In this document: one piece after another, positions 12,751-24,415 of the stretch | Position numbering within the stretch: position 1 is the first letter of the stretch | Layout: each line of letters opens with the position of its first letter | Source: Lathyrus oleraceus | Lineage: Eukaryota; Streptophyta; Magnoliopsida; Fabales; Fabaceae | DNA length: 64,000 nucleotides | NCBI RefSeq assembly: GCF_024323335.1 | Contig: NC_066581.1 | Span: forward strand, 34,862,699 to 34,926,698 | Direction: 5' to 3' | Program-made: the position numbers and the translations under genes | Notes under the pieces: generated by a model | Told to the model about the DNA's origin: nothing | Database searches by the model: none | The model's input: only the letters and a program-made list of their open reading frames with translations

Positions 12751-13012
12751 GTTTAAATGATGTATTGTGAGGGTAGTCTTGTGGTGTCCGGTTATTTTAA
12801 GTGTCTTGTGTCTTTCCGTATTTTGTTAATTCATGTTTTAGTGTCTTTATGCATGAGCTTTTTGGATTCTGGTTTGTTTAGCTCTTGCTTTATGTATTGA
12901 TAATGGATATATAACTGTTTGGATTTAGACAATGGTTGTGATATCAAGTACTTATGATTAATATTATAGTTGTGCTGTTTATTTAGTTTGTGTTTTATCA
13001 TGTATAATGTTT
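12751..13012 (+). other. Non-coding 3' region of element A
   Basis: T-rich, no ORF or domain. It continues after the solo LTR at 21567. Its end matches the 5-bp duplication ATATG that flanks that LTR. Confidence 0.45.
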
Positions 13013-13017
13013 ATATG
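13013..13017 (+). repeat. Target-site duplication of the solo LTR (left copy)
   Basis: ATATG here is identical to ATATG at 21562-21566. Five base pairs is the normal duplication length for Ty3/gypsy integrases. Confidence 0.85.
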
Positions 13018-14249
13018 TGTCGCGGCGAGATTTTTGAATGTAAGATATTGGATTATCTTAAATCAATTGAATCACTAAAGCATGAGTCGTAACCGAACTT
13101 TATTGTATCCAAAGACATGGAAATGGAAAATATCGACAAAACCCTAAGAAAGAGATTTAGGTAAGCAAGTCGGTTATGCAAAGGGAAGGTGTTAGGCACC
13201 CTTCGCATCCTTGGTACTCCAAGGGAACCATTGGTCATATATTGTTTGCCTTATTATGGGTATTTTAGAAGGTGAGTGGGTTTAAAACAAGAAAAGGAAA
13301 GGGCGAGGTTGTATATTTTCTTATGCTTGCAAAGATTTGTGCGAACATCTCATGCCTACATACCCCCCAAGTGCAATGAAGGATCAGAGCTTTGTAGTTC
13401 ACCTAAAAGGTTGTTTTGTTTGTTGGTTGATTTTATTACAGAAAGTGATAATAATCCTTATCACTTAAGAGAATGTCCATTATACCTAATTTTCTTCTTG
13501 CTTGCTCTGTTGTGGTCCACCCTCATGGTCGGTTAATTGTGAGGCTAAAAGACAATCAGCTTACAACATTGGTTGGGTGCTTGGTATATGGACCAAGTTA
13601 ATGCGGGGGTTTAAAATAAAGTGAGTTTTGTGTTTTTTAATCTTTGATTAGGTTAAAGACTTTATTAGGTGTTTTACAGAGTGTTTTTACATGCAAAAAA
13701 GGTGGCTTACTAAGTTATAGACAAGGGAGGTGAAAAGTTTTTCATGCAAGAAAGTAACTTTAGTTTTGAATGGTTGATTTTAGGTTGGTTTTAGTTCAAG
13801 GCATTAAAGCATACAACCTCTAACCTACCCCTCATGCAAAGTCACATACCCTTATCTAAACATAGTATCCATAATATCCTTATTACATCACTTTAAAAAG
13901 CAAGAAAGATAAACTAGTCCTAAGGTGATATTTCCCTTCCACACATGGAATCTCAAAGGCAAATAAAAGGAAAATGAAAGAAAATAAACAAATGAAGAGA
14001 TAAGGTATCTCTTGGTCTCTTTCTGGTCTCACTTTATTTGGATTGGCTCCTCCTCTTTGCAATATTCTTTTTCACCGTGTTTGAATGGAATACTTGAATG
14101 TAACAAGAAGAGAAACAATGTTAATGCAATGACTTAACAAATTTTAAACTATAACATAGAATAAAAATTGTTAGTAAACTCCAGAAGATGAAATGGAGGA
14201 GTATGAATCTAGAATGACATATATTTTTTTGGTATTTTTATCATGCGAG

Positions 14250-14259
14250 CAGTGGCGGA
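14250..14259 (+). repeat. hAT left terminal inverted repeat
   Basis: CAGTGGCGGA, matched by the complement at 17420-17429. Confidence 0.9.
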
Positions 14260-14501
14260 ACTGAGGGGGGACGTGGGAAGGCCACGACCACCCCTCAACT
14301 TTTTATTTTTTTTAATTCATATATATTAAATTACTAAAACATCCTTATTTTAAATTAAAATTAATTTTTATTTTTTCTTTTTCATTCAAAGTTAGGTTAA
14401 AATACAGATAAGGTAAAAAGCTCCTACCTTTCCTTTCTTTCTCATATGGGTTTGCTACCGGCACTGGAATCGGAACAGATTAAAGTGATCGGCATCTAAC
14501 A

Positions 14502-14833
14502 GGTAAAAAACTTAATTCATTCTTCTTTTATAAAAAGTAACAAATTAAAGCGATTGCCTGATTTGTGTTTTTGAGATTTTTAGGGTTCTTCTTTCTTCAT
14601 GTGTTAAAATAATCTATATGAGGTTTATTAAGCCAATTCATAACACTGTAATTTACAAATATAGTTATACACTGTAATAAAGTTTATTTAATCATTGTTG
14701 CTGCTAATTTCTAATAGTGAAGTTACCGGTATTTGAAAACGGATTAAAGTTGATTAATTAAGTTTATTAATTTTTTTCTCTTTTAATTTTTATGTTCTCT
14801 AAATTGATTTTTGGATCTGATATGATATTATAG
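14502..14833 (+). other. Possible 5' UTR intron of the hAT transposase
   Basis: A donor-like ACAG|GTAAAAAAC at about 14502 and an acceptor-like, T-rich ...GATATTATAG|GAAGAG ending at 14833 frame an AT-rich, non-coding stretch just before the ATG at 14845. This is inferred from splice-site shape only. Confidence 0.35.
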
Positions 14834-14844
14834 GAAGAGTAAAG

Positions 14845-17275
14845 ATGAATAATAGGAAAATTGATTCTTTTTTCAAAAGGAAAGCATGTGAAATTGAAAG
14901 AGAAGAGAGAGATGAAGAAATTATAATCCCGACATCCGAATCTTAAACAATTCTTGAGAATCCAACAATTGAAGAGCATCATGGTTTTGAAAATTCTTTG
15001 GAACGCGATCCTGGAAAGCGTCCTCCGATTTGGAAATATCCACCAAATCAAGTGGATGCAATACGAAGAGCTTATCTAAAATGGGGTCCATATCAAATTC
15101 ATTTAGAAAACTATCCTTTGTCCGGTAACGAGGATCATCCGAGAAGGTTTCAACATACTTGGTTTAGCATATTTCCATCATGGTTAGAATATTCACCATC
15201 TGAACATGCCGCATATTGCTTACCATGTTACCTTTTTAGCAAAAAACTAAGTGGACGTCCCAGATCACTTGTCTTTATTTCTATGGGTTTTAGAAATTGG
15301 AAGAAAGTTAGGAATGGAAAACATTGTTCCTTTCTTAAACACATAGGGAAAGATCCTTGCTCACCACACAACAATGCAATGAAAGCTTGTCAACACTTGT
15401 TGAATCAAGATGCTCATATTAGAAATGTTATTCAAGTGCAAAGTTCAAGTCAAAGAATGAATAATCGGTTACGACTCAAGACTTCAATTGACACTGTTCG
15501 TTGGTTAACACTACAAGCTTGTGCTTTTAGGGGTTACGACGAAAGTAGCAAATCAAGAAATCAAGGTAACTTTCTTGAGTTATTGAAACTTTTAGCATCC
15601 TACAATGATGAAGTTGCAAAAGTTATGTTGGAAAATGCTCCACAAAATTGCAAGTATACTTCACATCAAATTCAAAAAGAGCTCTTGCAAATTCTTTCTA
15701 GTAGGGTGAAAAAGAGTATTCGTGAGGAAATTGGTGATTCCAAATTTTGTATCGTTGTTTATGAAGCTCGTGATGAGTCAAAAAAGGAACAAATGACTCT
15801 TGTATTAAGATTTGTTGATAAAGTTGGTTTAATACAAGAGAGATTTTTTGATGTGGCACATGTTAAAGACACCACATCTTTAACTCTTAAGGAAGCAATA
15901 TGTGATATACTTTCTCGACATAACCTTGGTGTTTCTAACATTCGTGGCCAAGGGTATGATGGTGCTAGCAATATGAGAGGAGAATGGAATGGTTTACAAG
16001 CCCTCTTTATGAAGGATTGTCCTTATGCATACTATGTTCATTGTTTTGCTCATCGATTGCAACTTGCATTAGTTACATCATCAAGAGAAGTCAAACATGT
16101 TCATAAATTTTTTGAGAAGCTGATCTTTGTTGTGAATGTTGTTTGTTCTTCTACAAAGCGTCATGATGAGTTACAAGCTGCCCAATTAGAAGAAATTGCT
16201 TATTTGTTAGAGATTGATGAGATTGTAACTGGTAAAGGTGCAAATCAAGTTGGTACATTGAAACGAGCTGGAGATACTCGTTGGGGATCACATTACGATT
16301 CAATTTCTAGCTTGGTAAACATGTATGAAGCAACTTGTTTAGTTTTAAAAAAATTTGCAAAAGATAGAGGGAGTTATGCTACATGTGGGGATGCAGATAG
16401 TTGTTACAATTACTTGAAGGCATTTAATTTTATATTTATTTTGCACTTGATGAAAGAAACCATTGGAATAACAGATATGCTTTGTCAAGCCTTACAAAAA
16501 AAATCAAGATGTAGTTAATGCTATGAACTTGGTTCGTTCAACAAAACATCTTATTTAAGGTTTGAGAGAAAATGGTTGGGATATATTGTTTACTAAAGTG
16601 GTATCTTTTTGTGAAAAGCATGGTATTGAGATTTCTGATCTTAATGATGTTCATTCAACAACAAGATTTGGACGCTCCCGTCTTGAAGAGAATCAAGTCA
16701 CAATTCAACATTACTTTAAAGTTGAAATCTTTTTCACTACCATTAACAAACAGTTACAAGAGTTGAATAACAGATTCAGTGAGCAGGCAATGAATTTGTT
16801 AACTCTTTCTTGTTCTTTATCTCCTAAGGATGGATATAAAGCTTTTAGCATTGATACTATTTGTTCTTTAGTTGAAAAATATTGTCCTATGGATTTTAGT
16901 GATCAAGAGAAGAATAATTTGCAATTTTAACTCCAACATTTTCTATTTGTTGCTCGTCAAGCATCAAACTTGAATAATTTATCAACTATTCAAGAACTAT
17001 GTTCATGTTTGGTTGCATCTGGATAGGCTGAAACTTACTTCTTGATTGATAGACTACTTCGTCTTATCATGAATCTTCCCGTTTCTACGGCCACAACTGA
17101 GAGGTCTTTTTCAACAATGAAAATTATTAAGACTAAGTTGAGAAACAAGATGGATGATGGGTTTCTTGGAGATAGCATGACAGTATATATTGAAAGGGAG
17201 ATTAGTGCAAGCATTAGTTCGGAGTCAATTATTGACGATTTCAAGTCACTCGGAACGCGTAAAGCATTACTTTAA
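14845..17275 (+). pseudogene. hAT transposase, TTF-type zinc finger class (decayed)
   Basis: The frame starts at ATG 14845 (MNNRKIDSFFKRKACEIERE), meets TAA at 14944-14946, then is open from 14947 to 16518. It holds a TTF-type zinc-finger region (YQIHLENYPLSG to HAAYCLPCYLFS), the DUF4371 region, and the RNase H-like core with GQGYDGASNMRG followed by CFAHRLQLALV. A one-base shift in the A-run near 16494-16502 ends the frame. Homology continues at 16562-16930, after a stop, and at 17042-17275, where STATTERSFSTMKIIKTKL is the hAT C-terminal dimerisation block. Extra stops occur near 16557, 16928 and 17024. In the usual V-D-E-A-R-D motif a tyrosine codon (15760-15762) stands where aspartate is expected. 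The gene resembles ZMYM1-like plant transposases. It is not functional as it stands. Confidence 0.88.
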
Positions 17276-17419
17276 GGTAGTTTTAAGTCATGTAATTTAA
17301 ATTTTTAGTAATTAACTTTGTATTTATTTTAACTTTAATGTTTTATTTAAAATACTATTTACATTTTATTTATAATCTTTATTTTACGTTAGCGGCCATC
17401 CCAAATTTTTTTATCTGGC

Positions 17420-17429
17420 TCCGCCACTG
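17420..17429 (-). repeat. hAT right terminal inverted repeat
   Basis: TCCGCCACTG on the plus strand, the exact complement of the left 10-base TIR. The 8-base duplication CATGCAAG follows directly. Confidence 0.9.
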
Positions 17430-19468
17430 CATGCAAGGAAAGGAACATTTGAACATGATTATCAAAACAAGTCACAAATGGAATGCAAACTAAACATGCT
17501 TTCTAAACAAAATGAAATGAAAATGGAAAAAGATCAAAATTCAAAAACACTTAACATATGAAATGACACACAGTGAGATCAGAATCAAGTTCAATTGAGA
17601 TACATCATTAATCATGCAAGTTGACAAAATGGGAATCAAAACAAGGCATGCTAGCAAGGTATAAACCCTAATCTACAACATGCTTGAAGATTGAATCAAA
17701 GGTGCAAGATATGAACATGAGATCAAAAAAAAATTGGAAGGTGAAATGAAGCATAATGATATATAAAATCAATAACGTTCATGGATTGCATTCATGATGA
17801 GTATCAAACAAGTTATGGTTCTAATCATACAATGTGCCACTTAAACATGCCAAAACTAGGTCAAATGAAACATGAAATTAAATGAAAATGAAAAGGACCA
17901 AATAATGGAAAGTGTACAGAAGAAAACATATTCCAAAATGTCATACATACATCAATATGGAAACACAAATCAAGCATCAAGATTGGAGGTTCATTCTCAA
18001 GTCAAAAACAAGCATAAACATCAAAATCAACACCTAAATGAGAACTACATGAGAAAGAGATCAAATGAAACAACTTCTAACATAAGAAAGTTTCAAAATC
18101 TCATAGTAAAACCATGGATGCAATCATCTCACATTGTTCATGCATCAAGAACAAGTTACCACTTGAACCAAGCAAAAGGGGCAAAAGGAAAACCCTAATT
18201 TTGAACTTTAAGAAATAAGGTTCAAATGAAAAAGTGTTCAACACAAAAGATGTCACCAATCACCCAAGGAATCCAAAAATGTAGCTATATACCATTTATG
18301 AACCAATTTGAAACACTTAGGATTTTCAAACTTTGGAAATAAATGGATAATAAACCCTAAAAATCAAATACATGAAAAAAGCTTCAAAACAGAAAGTTTA
18401 AAAAAGGAAAAGTGTCACCTCTTATATAAGGATCATACACATTTTTTTTGGGAGTTTTATCATGTAATCTGAAATTACTATGATTTAAATACATTAAAAA
18501 TAACACATAAAAAGAGAAAAATGATTTTTAATTTTATATTGGTCATAAAAATAAACAAAAATTATATTATGGAAGAGGAAATTAATCCAAACAACTTTCA
18601 TGTTGGACATTTTTCCAAATTCCAAATGATTTGAGAAATATTAAATAGAACAAATAATTAAAATAAATAGAAAAAAAGATTAAAAAACAATCCAGTGGAA
18701 AATAAGGGAGCAAGGTCCATGGTAAGCCAACGTGCAAATCTTCTCATTTCCCTTATTAATGAGGTGGCTCAGTGTGAGCCACTGGATTCAATGGAAGTCC
18801 ACCATAATGCGTGTTTCATAACGCACAGGAACGAGTTCGAAATTCAAAATTTGGAGGGACCACACGTCACACTCCCATTGGTCCATTTTTGAATTTTGAA
18901 GGGAGGGGCGTGTGGTCGCCTGAGAAGACGACTGGACCACCACGAGCGATGGCCAGTTTTTGGAAAAAATAAAAATGGCTTAAAATGCAAAACTCAAAAG
19001 AGCAAAATTGCTCAGAATTTCATGGCGAGCAAGACGGTGGAATCCAAAATTATTTATGAACAACCAACATTGCAAATCGAAGGTAGGACCAAAATGAAAC
19101 CCTAAGCTACAAACCAAAAATAAATTCTACTCAATTTAAGAAAATGAAATTAAATGGCATGGTGATCATCAGGAACAAATTTCAAACAACATGTCATCAA
19201 AAAGTTTGAGATTTGATTCAAGTTTTATACCTATTGAAGATCACTCGAATGGATGACTTCAGAGAACTGGTTCTTCCACCACAGGTCACTATTCTGCTTG
19301 CTCCAAGTTGTCACACCTTCACCACACTTTAGAGAACCTTGCTAGGCCAAAGGAAACACTTGAGGATGCTTGAGTTTTGAAAATCGATCCAAAGTTCAGA
19401 GGTTGAGTAGCAAATTCTATAGGGGTTCAATGGCTCTCTAAGCTTGGAAATGGCAATGCATGAGCTTA

Positions 19469-19476
19469 TATTTATA
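19469..19476 (-). promoter_or_regulatory. TATA box of the minus-strand solo LTR
   Basis: The minus strand reads CCTTTATAAATATAAGCTC here, at a position in the LTR comparable to the TATA boxes of the two plus-strand Ogre-type LTRs. Any transcript would run leftward toward the hAT element. Confidence 0.45.
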
Positions 19477-21561
19477 AAGGGAGAATGTGTTGGTCATTTG
19501 TTGAATGCTTTCAATTAGGTTAGAGGGTAAAATGGAGTTTTTCATAATCTTTCAAACCAAGTTTTGGTGAGGTGGTATTTGTACCGTGCTAATGGTATGT
19601 GCAGACACACTACACTCTCCACTAATCTGTTTTGAATCCAAAATCATGGCCAACTATCCTTGCCCTTGCATCATTTAGTGACTTGCTTCCAAAAGGTGAA
19701 AAACAAAAAATTGAGGAATATGGAACATAGACATGGTACAACTCGTGGATGGGTGCAAACAGCAAATGGAAATGGGCTTCTCATGATCTGTTTGAGGTCT
19801 AATTGCAACAAGGTTGATTGGTTTGGGAGAAAAGAGTTTTTTTTGGCCAAAATCTCATTATGGCTCGGATTGGAAGACAAGTCATGGTTTGAGCCCTCAA
19901 CCATGGTATACCTTTATGCACACACACCACATAATTGGTATATAATGGAATGTCATAAGAAAAGTTCAAAAGTGTGTAATTTGGAAAATGGCTATGTGAC
20001 ATAAATGGATAACTTTAAATGCAAGGTACAAGGTGGTCAATTTGAGTTTTGACTTCAATCAACCTCAAACAATTATGCACACAAGTTATATGAACCATTT
20101 GTGAGGTGTTTGAGTTGGAAAAACACCCAAAAAGTCTTCAGATAAAAACCTCATTTTTTCACTTTTGGACAATTTTAGCAACTTTGAGGTTTGCACTACA
20201 AGTCCTTGATCTATGCATTTTTGGATTTTGTACAATGAATAAAAGTTGTAGAGAGTGAAAAAAATAAGATCATATAAAAAAGAACCACCTCATTTGGGTA
20301 TAAAAGGGAAAGTTATTGGGTAGTGAAGTTGGCAAAATGACCTATAATTTATGAGCCTCATTCACCCTTTTCCACTCAAAATTTGCCTTTGATGTGTGAA
20401 GATCAAATGCTCAAACTGGTTTGTGATATTGAATTTGAAAAAATAACAAACTCATTTGGCCAACAATTGAAGGACTTATGATGTTTTTAAGTTTGGCCAA
20501 AAATCATTAGGAACCAAAGATGACTTGTAATGTTTTCCCAGAATAAATGGGCTTCCACTCAAAATTGGACTTTATGATCAAACTAAAACTTGTCAGGTAT
20601 GTCTTAAATGCTGATATGGTGAAAATAACCACTCCATTTGGATGAAAATTGACCAAGTTATGGTCAATTGAAGTTGGGCAAAAATCTGGGCAATGACTAG
20701 GAAGACCTTCAAAGTCAAATGCCAAACCAAAAAAAAATATCTTCTTGAAAAATGAATGAAACATGTAGAGGGTCTAAATTGGAGCATGTGAGAAAAATAA
20801 TGGGCTCCATATGATAAGTATTTCCCAAGTTATGACCTTGGGAAGTTCAACTTGAAAATTAGGTCAAAACCCTAGACATCTTGAGATGTTTTGCCTTCAA
20901 AAATGGTTTTCCATCCATATTTGGATCTTGAAATATGAAGAGAAGTTGTAAAGGATGCATATTAGAGTCCAATTAAAAAATAACCACATTCATATCTTGC
21001 TTGATGAAAACTTTATAACCTTTGGAAGTCAACCCTTCCAGTCTTAGAGCCAATGAAGCAATTCCTTGTGATGACTTGCACAAATAATGACCAGATGATG
21101 TTGAGATCCATGCACATAATGATATTCAATGCCAAATTATAAACCTTGAATTATTAAGACCACAATTCCCTTTCTTTTGATCTTCAAATTCCTCAAACCT
21201 TGCACCATCTAACTGCAAAAGATACAAACACACCACGAGGGCAAAAGATCTATCTAAATGCATGAAGTTAGTGATGAATGGATGTAAATGAAAAGTACAT
21301 ACCTTTGAGCCAGGTACATAGTGACAAGAGAAAAAGCAAGTTAAATATAACAAAAGTAATAGTACAAAGCAAAACAATGGGTGATACAATGAGTGAGATA
21401 CCAAACCCTAGCTCGAGCAAACAACCAATGAGAGGTTCTCAAGACCAAAATCACTTAGATCCATGCATGTGATCACATTAGGATATTTATGAATTTAAAG
21501 TATGAATGCAATGCTTGATTAAGGTGCAATGAAGCTTAGGGGTAAAAATTGGGGTATGACA

Positions 21562-21566
21562 ATATG
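21562..21566 (+). repeat. Target-site duplication of the solo LTR (right copy)
   Basis: ATATG, identical to 13013-13017, directly after the LTR terminus TATGACA. Confidence 0.85.
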
Positions 21567-21755
21567 TGAGAACATTTCTTATCTTTGCAAATTCCCTTTG
21601 TATTCTCTACTGTATATATGTTAGATTCTTCTAATTGTGTCCTTGGTATCTTTTTGATGTTGTCAAAGGGGTAGACGTATGATGCATACAATCAGGGGGG
21701 ATATTTTTCAAGAACGCATTGTCTCAAGTTTTGCCATCATAAAAAAGGGGGAGTA
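21567..21755 (+). other. 3' end of element A with polypurine tract
   Basis: Continuation of element A after the solo LTR. Two purine runs are present (AAAGGGG near 21665, AGGGGGGATA near 21695), and AAAAAAGGGGGAG at 21741-21753 is directly followed by TATGTGAGTG. A purine run just before TG... is what a retrotransposon PPT and 3' LTR start look like. Confidence 0.5.
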
Positions 21756-21971
21756 TGTGAGTGCCTCTTCTGTTTATATATGTTTTGCATGATGTCAAAA
21801 TCAGGAAATAGCGTTTATGTACATTGGATGGTATCATTCGAGTCTAGCTATGCATTTTAGCGTTCGTGCATTAGGAAGCATATCAACATCATTGGAAATG
21901 GTATAAAAAATATTTGTGCATCAAAATAGTGTGTTGAACATGAAAAACTTAGTTTAAGTGAAAAATCCTCG

Positions 21972-22215
21972 TTATAGGTCGACACATACGACTACTTGTC
22001 GACCTACACATGCCTTTTATAAACTTTAGGTCGACGCATAGATAGTACATGTTAACATATAATTTGTAGTATTAAAGCCTACAACTTGTATCTTATGTGT
22101 CGAGTCTTCAAGTCGACCTATAGGCAACACATAGCCTTACAGGCCGACACATGCTTCCAACATGTCGGCACATGACTTGAATAGGTCGACACATGAGTCG
22201 TATAGGTCGACCTAT
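21972..22215 (+). repeat. Cluster of GTCGACACAT palindromic motifs (right)
   Basis: At least eight variants of GGTCGACACATA / TGTCGACCTA in about 240 bp, in both orientations (for example near 21976, 21996, 22031, 22097, 22112, 22142, 22183, 22205). Same motif as at 4455-4645. Confidence 0.65.
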
Positions 22216-22662
22216 TGACTAAATTATTTTTAAAAATTGCATTTGTTCCCTTTCCTTTTGCATACCTTTTGCCTCTTATGAGTGAGTAAAACCTACATAA
22301 ATCCAGGATTTCAAAGCATCTCATCATCTTCAATTCAATCTATAGATACACACAATCAAACTACATATAATAATTTTTTGATTGGGTTCCATCTAGATTA
22401 GGATTGATAACGTCCAATTAGGTTTATTGTGCCGAGAATATTGGGTTGCGATCTTGAGGGATTCAAATAAGAAAACCAGTATAGGTTTCTCCTTCAAGAT
22501 ATTTAGGGTTTGAAGATTTTTGACAAGATTGTGCAATTCGGATCTGATTGAGTGAAAGCCTTGAGACTAGATGTGTCGGCAAGGGAGTAGCATGAAACGG
22601 TGGATCATGTTAAACAATCTTGGGTTCAACAAGTGTGCGCTTACGATTAATTCGGTCAGGTG

Positions 22663-22667
22663 AAAAC
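22663..22667 (+). repeat. Target-site duplication of element B (left)
   Basis: AAAAC, identical to 30589-30593. Confidence 0.9.
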
Positions 22668-23613
22668 TGTAACACCCTTCTAAAATACCCCAAATATTTA
22701 ATTAAAATAACAATATATCAATCAGAGTAAATATGCATTCAAGGGTGTCACACAACTACTTCACACCATAATAACTGTCATGCTCTTTATTTAATCAAAA
22801 TAACAGTTTTGCATAATTCGCAGCGGATATAAATCAACCAACCATTCAAAACATACAACGTTTTACAGTTAAAAGGTTCAACAACCAACAATAAAACAAT
22901 TAAAACATCCCGTCCCGATGTTACATCTATCAGAGCATGACCCACTAAAGCGACTACACTAGACTCCAAGCATTAGCTTCTACTTAACTCATTGCTCGTT
23001 ACCTGAAAAATAGTTGTAAGGGTGAGTTCCTCAATCGATATAACAAGCATTATAAATTATCATGTTATGTTAAGTAATTTAACTCATTAATCACCCAATA
23101 TCAACACAACTCATATACATACTCAAGATCAATACCACTGATACACATACAACAAACCAACATAATGCAACTCTAATGAGACTCGACTCGTCATGCATGT
23201 GGTACCATTCGGAGTAAAACTCCCAACTTAAAATCATTGCCATTTTATTGGGCATCAAGGCATAAGCCTTCAACTTTCAACTTAAAAAATTGCCAATCCA
23301 GGCCAACGTGGTGTGAGCAAAGCTCCGACTTAATGCATATGAATGTACATGGCACATACGACTTTAAAGGTTCGACAACATAATAACAACAGCACCACAA
23401 CAATGTTTTCAACAAAATCAACTTATAATCAACTTTGGCTCACCAAGCCTACAACTTAATATTTTCCACAACTTTAACACAACTTATCAACATATTTGTA
23501 TCAACACTTCATAATATAAACTCAACAAAATTACTCATCAAAATCAACGATAATAGGCCAATCGCCAATTATGTTTACAACATTAAATATCATTTTTTCC
23601 AATTTCTAACAGT

Positions 23614-23792
23614 GTTAACCGGTTAACGCCCTGGGTTAACCGGTTAACGCAGGACAAAACACACTTTCTGGCAAAACGCAACAGTGTTAACCGGTTAACG
23701 CCCTGGGTTAACCGGTTAACGCAGGCAAAACAGCACATTTTCACAAAATATAACAGTGTTAACCGGTTAACGCCCTGGGTTAACCGGTTAAC
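23614..23792. repeat. Array of six GTTAACCGGTTAAC palindromes (3' LTR of B)
   Basis: Six perfect copies of the 14-bp palindrome start at 23614, 23635, 23686, 23707, 23758 and 23779. They form three pairs with a 21-base offset within a pair and 72 bases between pairs. The spacer GCCCTGG inside each pair is constant. They lie in U3, about 450-640 bp upstream of the TATA box. Confidence 0.95.
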
Positions 23793-24240
23793 GCAGGCAA
23801 AACAGCAGTTCCTGCGCTAACACAAGGCAGAATGCAGAGTTTCCGCATTTTCCGCCGTTGGAGGACTTCCGGACCTCCGATTCAACTTCCGTAAAAAGCT
23901 ACATTATCGGAAAATCACGACACATACAATTATCGATTCAATTTCAGTTTTCCTACAACTTATTCATCACAATTTTCAGCATTCCAAATCCCAATTAGGG
24001 TCAATTCAACGGTTTATCACTACCCATTACATGCTAATCTATAATACCCATTAAACGATGATAAACCCCCCTTACCTGAGATAATCCGGCAATCTCTAAG
24101 CTTCAAGCTTTTCCGTTCTTCAACCTTCGCTCTCTAGCTCTTCCTCTTTGCCCTTTCTCCACTTTTCACCTTTCAGCCGCTTCTCTGTTTCACGTGAAAA
24201 CTCTTTACCAATACTGAAACCCTTTTTTCCTTATTCCAAC

Positions 24241-24251
24241 TTATATATTTT
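24241..24251 (-). promoter_or_regulatory. TATA box in element B 3' LTR
   Basis: The minus strand reads AAAATATATAAGTTGG. The AT-rich stretch with AATAATAATAATAAT lies upstream of it. Confidence 0.5.
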
Positions 24252-24373
24252 CCAATAATTATTATTCCAAATAATAATAATAATAATCCAATAATTCAAT
24301 TTATTTAATTAAATTAATAAATATATTATTAACTTAATTTAAATAATTCTCTTATTTTATTCGGGGTGTTACA

Positions 24374-24386
24374 ACTCTCCCCCACT
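24374..24386 (-). other. Polypurine tract of element B
   Basis: The minus strand reads AGTGGGGGAGAGT immediately before the 3' LTR, the position and composition needed to prime plus-strand DNA synthesis. Confidence 0.85.
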
Positions 24387-24415
24387 AAAAGAGTTTTCGT
24401 TCTCGAAAACATACC

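Larger units (their letters stand above)
14250..17429 (+). mobile_element. hAT DNA transposon inside the solo LTR
   Basis: Terminal inverted repeats are CAGTGGCGGAA at 14250 and its complement ending at 17429 (10 bases identical, 11th differs). Flanking 8-bp direct repeats are CATGCGAG (14242-14249) and CATGCAAG (17430-17437), 7 of 8 identical. Eight-base duplications and this TIR are typical of plant hAT elements. The 3180-bp element carries one decayed transposase gene. It inserted after the solo LTR's parent was in place. Confidence 0.92.
13018..21561 (-). mobile_element. Ogre-type solo LTR, minus strand, carrying a hAT insertion
   Basis: Read on the minus strand it begins TGTCATACCCCAATTTTTAC at 21561 and ends ...TCTCGCCGCGACA at 13018. 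It has the familiar end block of Ogre-type LTRs (AGGGTGCCTAACACCTTCCC near 13190, minus strand) and a block near 18900 like the 'gcctgagaag' block of the LTR at 1-3672. It is flanked by ATATG on both sides. No internal region or second LTR is present, so it is a solo LTR made by unequal recombination. Without the hAT element its length is about 5.36 kb. The many small ORFs within it (such as 17872-18198, 19660-20004, 20507-20764 and 21126-21404) are LTR shadows. Confidence 0.85.
21756..22667 (+). repeat. Putative 3' LTR of element A (left part)
   Basis: Starts TGTGAGTGCC directly after the polypurine tract. It carries many GTCGACACAT variants and is interrupted at 22668 by element B. It resumes at 30594 and is interrupted again at 30660 by element E. 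No second full-length copy is in the window for comparison, so the LTR identity is inferred from the PPT, the motif shared with 4455-4645 and the TG start. Confidence 0.5.
22668..24373 (-). repeat. Element B 3' LTR
   Basis: 1706 bp, bounded by TGTAACACCC and GGGGTGTTACA, an extended 8-base terminal inverted repeat. Almost identical to 28882-30588. The 60-codon ORFs at 22787-22969 and 23091-23273 recur exactly in the other LTR and are not genes. Confidence 0.95.

Noticed and set aside
22787..23273. Two 60-codon ORFs, repeated exactly at 29001-29487
   Set aside because: They are LTR sequence of element B; the duplication is the LTR pair and not a gene family or an assembly error, since both copies have the right flanks and a target-site duplication.
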